Of a DNA stretch of 52,195 bases, positions 18,664 through 27,900 are shown in pieces. Every line of letters begins with the position of its first letter. The stretch's first letter is position 1. Under the pieces are notes generated by a model that saw only the letters and a program-made list of their open reading frames with translations, was not told where the DNA came from and searched no databases. The stretch spans positions 1-52,195 of the forward strand of contig NZ_JAPDDT010000028.1 in the NCBI RefSeq assembly GCF_025950235.1. Reading direction: 5' to 3'. A program made the position numbers and the translations under genes. The DNA comes from Luteolibacter arcticus. Its GTDB lineage: Bacteria; Verrucomicrobiota; Verrucomicrobiia; Verrucomicrobiales; Akkermansiaceae.

Positions 18664-19497
18664 TCACTCGGCCGCCACCGCGTTCACCTGAATCAATGCG
18701 ACGAAATTCTTCCCGCATGACTCCGGGCTGCCACCCTTCCACTTCTCAAACTTCAGATCCTCCGGGGAACCAGCTGGCATCATCCCGCCCACCGCCATGA
18801 AATCCCCGTCATTCACCAAGACCGTCCGCGTCACCTGCCTCACGTCGAAGACCGGCATCTCGATCCGGTTTTCCGAAAGCGTCACCTCACGCGGGAACAC
18901 GCCCTTGCGCTTGGTTTTGATCGGCGTCCCGTAGTTCACGAAGCCGAGGAACGCACTGCGCTTCAGGTCAAACTCGAGTGCGATCCGCCCGTCCGCCGCC
19001 GGTCTCGCCCGGTAGCCCAGCTCGACGCCGAGATCCCTCTTCTCGAACGAGGTTGGCGTCGCCGGTGTCACCGATTGGATCTCGCCGTCCACCACCTTCC
19101 CGACCACCGGTGGCCGGTATTCCGTCGGATAGATGAACTCCCGCACCACTTCCACCTCGCGCTTCTCACCGCGCTTTGCGGTCGCGGTCAGCGGGGCATG
19201 GTTGACCAGTTCGAAACCGCGCCGCTTGGACAGCGATGCCGCCAGCTTCTCACCGGTCGCCCGCGGATAGACGCCCGCCACGCCCGGCTCAGCTTGGCCT
19301 TTCACGAATCCGAAGCCATCCGGTGCGGTGAAAAAATACGCCTTCACCCCCACCGCGCCAGCCGTGCGGCTCACCGGCACACTCATGCGGTCCGCATCCG
19401 GCATGCCACACGAAGCCAGTCCGGCAAGGCAGATACCTCCTGCCGCGATCCACTTCAAGTTCCTAACAATAAACGTGCGGGGGCTTTGTGCGGGCAT
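18664..19497 (-). CDS. Lipoprotein with stand-alone secretin-core-like domain
   Basis: A 277-residue protein with a lipoprotein signal: a basic start, a hydrophobic stretch and the lipobox L-A-G-L-A-S-C, cysteine at about 30. The C-terminal two thirds resemble the beta-rich secretin core of type II/III secretion pores. The run V-V-R-E-F-I-Y-P-T-E-Y, then T-P-A-T-P-T-S-F-E-K-R-D-L-G-V, a later E-G/L-G-F-V-N-Y-G turn, M-P-V-F-D-V-R-Q-V-T and V-N-D-G-D-F-M-A-V-G-G all occur in the order seen in verrucomicrobial secretins. The N0-N3 ring-building domains are missing. A GGAG sequence 7 bases before ATG supports the start, one of few in the window. Probably an outer-membrane lipoprotein; whether it can oligomerise is unknown. 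Confidence 0.8.
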   Translation of the reverse strand: MPAQSPRTFIVRNLKWIAAGGICLAGLASCGMPDADRMSVPVSRTAGAVGVKAYFFTAPDGFGFVKGQAEPGVAGVYPRATGEKLAASLSKRRGFELVNHAPLTATAKRGEKREVEVVREFIYPTEYRPPVVGKVVDGEIQSVTPATPTSFEKRDLGVELGYRARPAADGRIALEFDLKRSAFLGFVNYGTPIKTKRKGVFPREVTLSENRIEMPVFDVRQVTRTVLVNDGDFMAVGGMMPAGSPEDLKFEKWKGGSPESCGKNFVALIQVNAVAAE

Positions 19498-19572
19498 GCC
19501 ATCACTCCATCTCCACCACTTCCCGGGGTCAAGCCACGAGCCTGGCCCAGTGCCCGCATGGGATGCCGCTCC

Positions 19573-22500
19573 TCAGAAGCCTTCAGCCAGACGCTTCTCG
19601 GAAACCTTCATCTCGACCGTGATGTCGGGAGCGAAGAGTGAGAGACGGAACTCCTCTAACAGCCACCCATATTCCCACAGGCCCGGATCTTCCGGCTTGG
19701 CAGTCCACGCGATGAACCACGGCTGCCAGAACTTCCGGACGCGCTCCATCTTCTCGAGATCCTTCACCAGCGGCAGGCTGGTGAGCCGGCCGAGCCGCGA
19801 GCGGATGCCGCGCAGATATCGGTCGTGGCTTCTCATCCGGGTGAAGCCGGCGCGCCACGCGAAGCGCGAGCGCAGCAGCCACGCGAGCTCTTCCTCGATG
19901 TCGGCGGCGACGGCGGAAAGATTGCGATCCTTCGCGTTCTCGTGAATCCACTGCCGTACCGGACCGATGGCCTCGAAGGTGCCGTCGAGCGACTTGCCGA
20001 TGAGGTTGGCGGCCTCGAACCACTTGCCCTTCGCGTCCTTCAACTTCGCCGTGAACTCGACCGGCGAAGTAAAGCGTTTGCCACCCAACGCCCCTTCGCC
20101 GGCGAGGCCGATGAGGTCATCGAGCGATGTGCCTATCCGCGGCAGCTCGACCTTTGCCATCAGGCCGAGCGGATACTTTTTCTTCAGGTAAGCGACCTGA
20201 TCCGGCTGTGCGAGCATCAGTAGCCGCACCTGGCCCGCGCGATGCGACTCGGCCGCCTCAGCCTGCCTGGAAAAGGCCCGCACACCGACGCTCGAGCCCT
20301 CATCGACCAACGCGGGAAACGCTGGCCCGGCGGTGGTTTCGATGCGCTCCGGCACGTCGCCTTCCGTCCATGCCTTCATCCCGGCACGTTCCCACTCGGC
20401 ATTGGCCGCGGCTTCGAAGCGGTCTTTGACCACCTTGCCAAGCTTCGCCCGCAGCGCCTTCACATCCTTGCCAAAGGCGAGTTCGTTCTCCTCGTCGTCG
20501 CAGACCCAGATCTTGGTCACGAGTTCTTCCGGCAAACGCTCCAGGTCGAAGTTGAGGGGCTCGACGGTGAAGCCGGAGAACTTGGTCAAGTACTGCGCGA
20601 GTCGTACTTCGAGCGACGCATCCTTGTCGCGGTAGCGCCATTCATCGGCGAAGCCACGTGCGGCATCCGCGACCGGCTGGCACTCGCGGCGCAGATCCTT
20701 CGGCAGCGAGCGGATCAACCACTCCGCGCGCCACTCCAGATCACCCGGCACGCCCCACGATGGCAGCCAGTCGGGAAGATTCGGAAGCTGGTCGATGTGA
20801 ACACCGAGCGTCACGCCATCATCCCGTTCGCCGGGCGCGGCACGGTAGTAAAGCGCATACTCCTCGCCCTCATGCTCAATCCAATCGGGATGCCCCTCAA
20901 GGTCGAGGGACTCGAGATCCTCCAACACCACGTCCTGACGATTGGCGAGGATCTGGTCCTCGTGCTTGCCGCGCCAGTCGTGGAAGGCCTTCGCCGTGCA
21001 CATGCCCTGCGGCAGGCGGCTCTCATAGAACTCCATCACCGCTTCCTCACTCCACAGGCCGCCGGGGCGACGAAGCTTGTGCTCGATGCCCTCAATCTCC
21101 TCCTTCAAGGCAACGAGTCGTTCGGCGGCGCGGGACTTCCCCTTCACGCCGCCTTGCATCAGACCTTCTCTAACAAAAATCTTGCGCGCTCCTTCGGGAT
21201 CGATGCGGCCGTAGTGGACCCGGCGGCCGGCCACGATGGGCAGCCCACCACAAAGAACCGTCTCCTTCGCATAAACCGCACCATGCTGGTCGTCCCAATG
21301 CCCATCGCCATAGCGCTTGGTGCACAGGTGCGGGGCGACCTGCTCGACCCACGCGGGATCGATGCGCGCGATACGCCGCGCCCACAGCCGCGTGGTCTCG
21401 ACCAGCTCCATCGCCATCACCCAGTCCCAGCGCTTGCCGCCGAACAGACCGGAGCCGGGAAAGACCGCAAAGTGCCCGCCGGAGGCGCTGCGGTAGGCGC
21501 GCTCTTCGCGGTCCCACAAACCGAACTGCCGGGGAGCCCCGGCAAGCAACGAGCGATGGAAGACTTCATAAGATGCACCTTTTTCAACGGTCTCCGGTGC
21601 CGGCTTCATCTGCCAACGCAGCTCACGCACGACGAGTTCCTTCAGCTCGTCGTGGACGTTCGCCCATTCGGTGACGCGGCGGTAGCTGAGGAAGAAATCG
21701 CCGCAGAATTTCCGGAGTTGGTTGCGCTTCCAGCCACGGCCTTCGCGGAATCGCTGCAGGTCGAGCCACAGCCGCAGGATCGCGCGAAAGTCGGAGTCGG
21801 CGTCCTTCCAGCGGGCATGCGCGGCATCGGCCTGCTTGAGCTTTTCTGCCGGGCGTTCCTTCGGATCGCTCGATTCCAGCAACGCGACGACCGGCAGGAT
21901 CTCCGCGAGGCAATGCTCGTGCCGCGCCTCTAACAGCATCCGTGACAACCGTGGATCGACGGGCATGCGCGCCATCGTCCGGCCGGATTCGGTGAGGTTC
22001 TTGTCCCTGTCCAGCGCGCCGACTTCCCGCAAAGTACGATAACCCTCGGAGATTGCCTTCGGTGCCGGCGGGTCGAGAAAGGGGAAGTCCTCGATATCCG
22101 GCAGCCCGAGCGATTTCATCCGCAGGATCACACCGGCGAGCGAACTGCGGCGGATCTCCGGATCGGTGAAGGGCGCGCGCTCGTAGAGATTCTCCTCCGA
22201 GTAAAGCCGGACGCACACGCCCTCGCGCACGCGGCCGCAGCGGCCTTTCCGCTGGCGGGAACTGGCTTGGGAGACTTCCTCGATCTGCAAGCGCTGCACA
22301 CCGCGCGCCGGACTCCAGCGGCTGACGCGGGCGAGTCCGCTGTCCACCACGCTGACGATGCGCGGGATCGTGAGGGAAGTTTCCGCGACATTCGTGGCGA
22401 GGATGATACGGCGCTTCGAACCCGGAGAGAAGATGCGCTGCTGGTCGCCAAGACCAAGGCGGGCGAATAGCGGCAGGATCTCGGTATTGCGGTACCTTCT

Positions 22501-23235
22501 GCCATCGAGTGCGTCGGCGCATTCGCGGATCTCGCGCTCCCCGGGTAGGAAGACGAGCACGTCACCCATGGGATCGACATCGGTCAGCCAATCGACCGCG
22601 CGCGGGACATGGCGGATCAGCTCTTCCTCCTCATCCGGCGGCAGGAAGAATTCCTCCACCCCGAAGGTCCGGCCCTCGGCCTGCAGCACGGGCGCTCCAT
22701 TGAAGAACGCGGCGAATGAACCGGCATCGAGAGTCGCGGAAGAGATGACCAGCTTGAGATCCTTCCGCCGATCTAGCAGCCGCTTCAGGTAGCCGAGCAG
22801 GAAGTCGATGTTGAGCGAGCGCTCGTGCGCTTCGTCGAGAATCAGCGCGTCGTATCGCTTCAGGTCCGGATCACCCTGAGTCTCGGCGAGCAGGATGCCA
22901 TCCGTCATGAACTTGATCCGGGTCTCCTTCGACGTCTTGTCCTCGAAGCGCACCTGATAGCCCACGAAGCCACCCAGCGGGCCTTTCAGTTCTTCCGCCA
23001 CGCGTTTCGCGACGCTTGCGGCGGCAATCCGCCGCGGCTGGGTGCAGCCAATGATGCGCCTGCTGCCGGCCAAGGCCTCGGCGACCATTTTCGGAAGCTG
23101 CGTCGTCTTTCCCGAGCCGGTCTCGCTGACCACCACGACGACGGGGTGCGCCTGGATCGCGGCCACGATTTCCCGGTGCATGCCGACGACCGGCAGGCTC
23201 TCAGGGTAGTTCAGCGGCGGCAGCGCGTCCGTCAT
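19573..23235 (-). CDS. hrpA: ATP-dependent DEAH-box RNA helicase HrpA
   Basis: A 1220-residue helicase close to the usual HrpA length (about 1300). Walker A is E38-T-G-S-G-K-T44, motif Ia is the P-R-R-I-A-A-A-S-V-A segment, and the DEAH box is at 134-137 followed by E-R-S-L-N. Motif III is S-A-T-L-D and motif VI is Q-R-K-G-R-C-G-R. The long C-terminal part has the OB-fold and DUF3418 character of HrpA. It unwinds RNA, and in E. coli HrpA acts on stalled ribosomes and mRNA processing. I start at ATG 23235; a frame 36 bases longer has no family support. It is transcribed divergently from a small anchored protein across about 100 bases. Confidence 0.96.
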   Translation of the reverse strand: MTDALPPLNYPESLPVVGMHREIVAAIQAHPVVVVVSETGSGKTTQLPKMVAEALAGSRRIIGCTQPRRIAAASVAKRVAEELKGPLGGFVGYQVRFEDKTSKETRIKFMTDGILLAETQGDPDLKRYDALILDEAHERSLNIDFLLGYLKRLLDRRKDLKLVISSATLDAGSFAAFFNGAPVLQAEGRTFGVEEFFLPPDEEEELIRHVPRAVDWLTDVDPMGDVLVFLPGEREIRECADALDGRRYRNTEILPLFARLGLGDQQRIFSPGSKRRIILATNVAETSLTIPRIVSVVDSGLARVSRWSPARGVQRLQIEEVSQASSRQRKGRCGRVREGVCVRLYSEENLYERAPFTDPEIRRSSLAGVILRMKSLGLPDIEDFPFLDPPAPKAISEGYRTLREVGALDRDKNLTESGRTMARMPVDPRLSRMLLEARHEHCLAEILPVVALLESSDPKERPAEKLKQADAAHARWKDADSDFRAILRLWLDLQRFREGRGWKRNQLRKFCGDFFLSYRRVTEWANVHDELKELVVRELRWQMKPAPETVEKGASYEVFHRSLLAGAPRQFGLWDREERAYRSASGGHFAVFPGSGLFGGKRWDWVMAMELVETTRLWARRIARIDPAWVEQVAPHLCTKRYGDGHWDDQHGAVYAKETVLCGGLPIVAGRRVHYGRIDPEGARKIFVREGLMQGGVKGKSRAAERLVALKEEIEGIEHKLRRPGGLWSEEAVMEFYESRLPQGMCTAKAFHDWRGKHEDQILANRQDVVLEDLESLDLEGHPDWIEHEGEEYALYYRAAPGERDDGVTLGVHIDQLPNLPDWLPSWGVPGDLEWRAEWLIRSLPKDLRRECQPVADAARGFADEWRYRDKDASLEVRLAQYLTKFSGFTVEPLNFDLERLPEELVTKIWVCDDEENELAFGKDVKALRAKLGKVVKDRFEAAANAEWERAGMKAWTEGDVPERIETTAGPAFPALVDEGSSVGVRAFSRQAEAAESHRAGQVRLLMLAQPDQVAYLKKKYPLGLMAKVELPRIGTSLDDLIGLAGEGALGGKRFTSPVEFTAKLKDAKGKWFEAANLIGKSLDGTFEAIGPVRQWIHENAKDRNLSAVAADIEEELAWLLRSRFAWRAGFTRMRSHDRYLRGIRSRLGRLTSLPLVKDLEKMERVRKFWQPWFIAWTAKPEDPGLWEYGWLLEEFRLSLFAPDITVEMKVSEKRLAEGF

Positions 23236-23336
23236 CGCGCCGGGGACATAGACGGGACCGCGGCCTGCCACAAGCCCGCTTCCCGGCAGGATGTTTTGAC
23301 CATGCCCCGGGACGCTCCTATGACTGGCCGGAAACC

Positions 23337-23768
23337 ATGAAGAAAACCTTCATCGCGCTGATCGCACTGGCACTGGTGGCAGCCATCGTCTGGGGATGGG
23401 TCCGCTCCCAGCAACTCTCCCCCTATGCGCTCGCTCCCGTGAGCGAGGAGATCCGCCGGCTCGCCTCAAGCGCCAGCGTGCCGGTCATCGACGAGCGGAA
23501 GATCAGCGGAGCCTTGCGCGGCTCGAAGGTCAGCGCCTTCGACCGCTGGATTCAGAAGCTTTCGGGCAAGCCGCTCTACAACGATCTGAACGAGTATCGG
23601 TTGAAAGACGGCACAGGTGTCGTCCTCGTCAGCGTCTATCATTCGATCGGAAAAGTAGGATTGGTTGAAATCCGTCCAAGCCCCCCGCCCTCGCGCTCAG
23701 CCGCATCACTCCAAACCGGGCTGACGGCAGCGTTTCCGAAACTCGACTGCCGCCTCGAGGCTCCTTAG
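23337..23768 (+). CDS. Hypothetical protein with N-terminal signal anchor
   Basis: A 143-residue protein beginning M-K-K-T followed by a hydrophobic helix (about 5-22), so it is exported or anchored in the inner membrane. The rest is mixed alpha/beta with a conserved-looking G-V-V-L-V-S-V-Y segment and a single cysteine near the C-terminus. It has no family I recognise. It is the first plus-strand gene of the window, divergent from hrpA. Its stop codon coincides with the point where a decayed minus-strand gene ends, which suggests that a deletion junction lies here. Confidence 0.7.
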   Translation: MKKTFIALIALALVAAIVWGWVRSQQLSPYALAPVSEEIRRLASSASVPVIDERKISGALRGSKVSAFDRWIQKLSGKPLYNDLNEYRLKDGTGVVLVSVYHSIGKVGLVEIRPSPPPSRSAASLQTGLTAAFPKLDCRLEAP

Positions 23769-23842
23769 CCGACCAAACGGAACTCAACTTTCCGCGAGAG
23801 CAACAATGCGACAAACTCGCGGATGTCCTTTTGTAGCTTCAT
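23765..23842 (-). pseudogene. N-terminal remnant of a nucleotidyltransferase-type gene
   Basis: An ATG at 23842 opens 25 codons reading M-K-L-Q-K-D-I-R-E-F-V-A-L-L-L-S-R-K-V-E and then F-R-L-V-G before a stop. This is the start of the minimal nucleotidyltransferase family (typical opening: x-L-R-E-F-V-x-L-L-x-x-x-G-V-x-Y-L-x-V-G-G, followed by the catalytic strand). The frame ends exactly where the catalytic G-G-Y-A-V-A-F-H-G would follow. The recognition is from memory of the family. Confidence 0.5.
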
Positions 23843-23972
23843 CGGCGTCGGGGTAGAAAAATGCGCCACGTTCCAGGATCTCCGCGAAAACCTCCAAGGC
23901 TAGCTTGGGATCTCGGATCAAGGGTGAGATCCCCTCGGATTCCAAGGTCCGCTTGATGACCACCTTTTCCAC
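23784..23972 (-). pseudogene. Fused or frameshifted small upstream partner of the nucleotidyltransferase remnant
   Basis: A 62-codon frame with a GTG start. Its body (residues about 1-47, including L-A-L-E-V-F-A-E-I-L-E-R-G-A-F-F-Y-P-D-A) looks like a real small acidic protein. Its last 15 residues are read out of frame through the start of the nucleotidyltransferase fragment. The simplest view is a decayed two-gene operon whose junction has lost bases. An intact short gene overlapping the next one is the alternative. No Shine-Dalgarno sequence precedes it. Confidence 0.4.
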
Positions 23973-24059
23973 CCGAGGAGCATATCATTCCGCCTGCTCT
24001 CGTCGAGTGGCAGGACGATCAAAATGCCTCGCCGATGAAGGCAGGTTCAATAGAGCGAG

Positions 24060-24656
24060 TCACTCACCACTCAGGAAAGGGAGGATGATCGGGACCAGTT
24101 CGTCGGCCTTGAGATTCTTGGCGTGCCTCATGGCTAGTTGAGGGTCCGCTCCCGCAGCAAGCAACAGTTTTACGGCAGGGCCATTGCGCTCGTGGATCGC
24201 GAACGTCATGGGCGTGCTACCGTCTCCCCACTCCAAGTTTGGGGACGCTCCCTTGTCCAACAGGAAGCGCAATAACCGGCAATTCTTGCGTGTTGCAGCC
24301 GTGTGGACATGGGAACTGAACTCCGTCCCATGCGGCCCCGAATTGTAGTCCGAAGCCCCGTCGGGGCTAGCACCGAGCAATAACCAAATCCGCGCCCGAA
24401 CCATGCTGTCGTCCCGGCAGGCGTCGAACATTTCCTCGTAGAGGATCGACCGCCACTCGGGAGGCCTACGGATCGCCATTACGGTGAAGTAGGCGACAAG
24501 GAGGCCCATCGCCGCGCCAAGGAATCTCCAGCCCAGAACCTGAACCCGCCGTGACTTCCGCTGGAACCGGTGATCCAGCCACGATAGCAGCCATAGCACC
24601 GCCCAAGCAGAGGAAGCGTAGAACAGAAGATAAAAAAGCCAGAGGATCAGGAACAC
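24060..24656 (-). CDS. Ankyrin-repeat membrane protein
   Basis: A 198-residue protein with a GTG start. Two hydrophobic helices (about 2-26 and 42-62) precede a small ankyrin domain. One repeat reads H-T-A-A-T-R-K-N-C-R-L-L-R-F-L-L-D-K-G-A and continues S-P-N-L; the next carries T-P-M-T-F-A-I and V-K-L-L-L-A-A-G-A-D-P. The ankyrin part probably faces the cytoplasm and binds a protein partner. The partner is unknown. It is convergent with nothing on its 3' side except the remnant genes at 23765-23972. Confidence 0.8.
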   Translation of the reverse strand: MFLILWLFYLLFYASSAWAVLWLLSWLDHRFQRKSRRVQVLGWRFLGAAMGLLVAYFTVMAIRRPPEWRSILYEEMFDACRDDSMVRARIWLLLGASPDGASDYNSGPHGTEFSSHVHTAATRKNCRLLRFLLDKGASPNLEWGDGSTPMTFAIHERNGPAVKLLLAAGADPQLAMRHAKNLKADELVPIILPFLSGE

Positions 24657-24929
24657 AGAATATCGCGTGGCTGCATACTCTGCCCTCGAAACAAGGACTC
24701 CGGCAATCAGCAGACGCTCCTTCGCGGATAATTCACACGATCTCCTCCGAGCCGGAAGGATGCCAGCGTTCCATCACAAAAGCCTTCTGTCCAAGCTGAG
24801 GCCCCCTTCCCCGGCAAGCATGCCTTCCCATCTTCCGGCTAACCCAACCGAACGAAAGGACGACCTGCAGTCCGCGTGAACCGAGGCTTCCGGGAAAGAG
24901 GACCCTGTGGCCCAAGACCCACAGCTTGA
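24657..24929. other. Intergenic stretch without recognisable gene
   Basis: About 270 bases between the ankyrin gene and the terminator of the surface-protein gene. A short inverted pair CTGTGG/CCACAG sits at 24905-24924. A 70-codon plus-strand frame here has no protein-like character. I see no RNA gene. Confidence 0.4.
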
Positions 24930-24977
24930 AAAATCGAAAACACCGCCGCCCACCCGCGGATGCTGGATGGACGGCGG
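24930..24977 (-). terminator. Strong Rho-independent terminator of the surface-protein gene
   Basis: On the minus strand, 13 positions pair (11 Watson-Crick, 2 G-U) between 24965-24977 and 24943-24955 around a 9-base loop. They are followed by TGTTTTCGATTTTT. It starts 9 bases after the stop codon of the gene ending at 24987. This is the best intrinsic terminator in the window. Confidence 0.85.
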
Positions 24978-24986
24978 CAGTAGCCC

Positions 24987-27900
24987 TCAAGGGGCGATCG
25001 CGGTGACGGCAATCCGCGCGAACAGTTTTCCACCCGGACCATTGGAGGCCGGGATATTGACCGTCACGTGGTCCGGCGTGGCCTCGGTATCGATCGAGAC
25101 CGTGACGCCATTGGCATAGGTTCCGCCGGCCGCTTCGATCGGAACATCCGTCCAAGTGATGCCGAGGTCGGTGTTCCATTGGACGAGCAAGGTGGCGGCT
25201 CCGAGCGAGGTCTCCTCACGGTCGAACTCAAGCGTGATGCCGCTGGTGGCATCGCCGGTGGCGGCGTAGAGCGCCGAGCTGTCCGATGCCAGCGGATCGC
25301 CTCCCAGCACCCACTCCAGGCCATTCGCGATGCCATCGAAATCCGGGTCCGCTTCGAATGCCGGATCCCGTCCATCGATGCCGTCGAGACCGTTGGTGGT
25401 CGCCCACGTGACATACGGATTGTCCACCGAGGTCGAAGTGAGCGTCACCTGGGTCGCGCTGTAGTGAATGGTGAAGGTATTGACCCCCGAGTCGACCGGC
25501 GAACCTTCCGGCAGGCCGGCGAAGGTCCCGGTCAGTCCGCCCAAGGCATCGACGATCACCACCTGGGTGCCCGACGGGACGACGCCGGCACCGATCTCGC
25601 TGAAGGTGAGGTTCGCGCCGGTGATGGTCGTCGCACCGATCGTCTGGAGCTGGTCGGCAGCATCAAGGTCGTTGTCGATCTTCACATGGAACGTCGAACC
25701 GCTCGCGAGAACCGCCGAAGGCGCAGCGAAGGTATCGGTGAACAAATCGCCGGGAGCCAGGGTGGCGCCGGACGCGACGGTCAGCGGCGAATTGTCGCTG
25801 GTGCGCGCTCCGCCGAGCGTGCCGGCATTGACCTGGGTCGGTCCCCCGTAGGTGTTGAGGCCGGTCAGGGTCAGGGCACCTGTCCCGTTTTTCACCAGAC
25901 CGCCGGTGCCGTCGATAGCCCCGGAGAGCCGGACCGCATGTGCGGCCGTATCAAAGGTCGTGTCGCCGTTGATATCGGTGAGGGTCATCTCCAACGTCGA
26001 GTTCCAGTTATCCGCGGCAATCACGGTGCCGCCGCCGAGGTCGAGCGTATAGAGCTCGGTGGACCCGGTGGCCGTGGTGATGCCTCCGGCACCGATGGTG
26101 AGGGTGCCGCTCTCAAGCGTGTAGGTCGCGTCGCCAAAGGCGAGGTTGGCCCCCAGATCAAGCTGGCGCACGAGGACGGAGCCGCCGGTCTGGGTGAAGA
26201 CGGCGGTGACACCCGCCGCACTTCCCCCGAGGGCGATGCCGAGGCGCTTGTTGCTCATGTCGAGAATGCCTCCCTTCATCTCGTAGGTGGGAGCGGTGCC
26301 GGTATTGTTCCCACTGGCACCGATGAAGGCCTCCCCGCGGTTGGACGGATTGTAGGTCACGGTGCCACCGTTCTGGACCACCGACGCCGTGCCACCGTCA
26401 CGGCCGACGACCCACGCATCGTTGTAGGCGCCGGTGATGTTGATGACGGCACCTGGTTCGATGGTCACCGAGGCATTCGCACCCGCAAGATTGCCAAAGA
26501 ACAGCACGGCCCCACTGCCGGTGAAGTTCGTGGTTCCGCTGAAGGTGAGGTTTCCACTGCTCGTCGATAGGCCAGTGAAGGTGTTGGTCCCGCTAAAGAC
26601 ACGGTCGCCGAAACCCGAGTCGAGCAGGCTGCCGTTGAAGGCGTTGTTTCCACCCAGGGTGAGGGTACCCGAGCCAGCGCCGAGCACGAGGTTCCCGGAA
26701 GCCGTGGATGTCCCGTTCAGGGCGACATCACCGGCGTCGAGGAGGACCGAACTTCCGAACGATGCCGGTGCCGTTAGCGTGAGCGAGGCACTGCCAAGCT
26801 TGTGCAGGCCGCCCGAAGAAGCGATCGAGCCCGTCCCACCAAAGGTGTAGTTGTTGGTGGAGTTATCAACGGTGAGCGATGCCGTGGCGACATTGGTCGT
26901 CACGTTCACCGCGGGAGCGGCCGATCCATTGTCGTTGAAGGTCACCGGGTCGCCGTCGGCGAAGGCGGTGGCAGCCACGCCGTCGTTCCAATTGTTGGTG
27001 GCAAAGTCCCACGCGTTGGTGGTGCCATCACCGACCCAGGTCAGGTTGCGGCGGCTGGTGCCAAAGACCACGTCGGACCAATTTTGACCGAGCCGGATTT
27101 CATCGTGCTTTACCGTGCGGCCATTGACGAAAGCGGCGACGGAAAGACCATTGAACGACAGGTCCCCGCCGTTCGTCTTGAGCACCGTGGCCGTCGCCGG
27201 CTCGGTGGCAGACAGCGGATTCTGATAGATCCGGATCTCGTCGTCGCCTGCTTTGAAATCGATGCGCACCACGTAGAAGTTCACGCCCGTGCTGCCGGGG
27301 CCGATGAATGTAGGGGTGTTGAGAGGAGTCCGCAGGTTGACGACCGCGCCGCCGGTGTCATTGCCGATCCCCGCGATCCGGCCTGGATCCCCGAGGTTGC
27401 CCCGGTGAAACTCGAACTCGTAGAAGAAGCTCGTCCCATCCGGCTGCTGCAGGAAGCTCAGATAGAGCGTCTTGCTATCCGCACCGATGTTGCCATTGGT
27501 GTCGACGTAGCCGGCGCTGCCAAAGCGGCCTCCAGGAGTCGTATCGAGCAGGCGCCCGTCGCGTTTGTTATTCGGGATGAAGGAGCTGTTGGCCAGCGAC
27601 TGCGCGTCATAGCCGTTGGGGGCATTGGTGCCGGCCGCCAGGTTGCCGCTCTGGACATTTCCGCCACCTCCGTCGACGGGCGTCCACGCGGCACCCCAAC
27701 CGAGGCCGCCGGCTTTCCCGTTCATGTTAGACGCTCCGGTATCGTAGTCGAATCCCTCATACGCGAGCAGCCCCGGTGGAGTCGTCAGCACGACCACGGT
27801 CCCGTTGCCACTTGGGACCGCCCCTTGCGAATTCGTGGCGACGACGTGGTAGTCGCCCGCATCTCCCGGCTGCACGTTGTTCAAGGTGAGCGTCGAGCTG

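Noticed and set aside
24667..24879. A 70-codon plus-strand gene in the 24.7-kb gap
   Set aside because: Ser/Arg/Pro-rich translation without hydrophobic core or ribosome-binding site, and it lies antisense to the tail of other frames.
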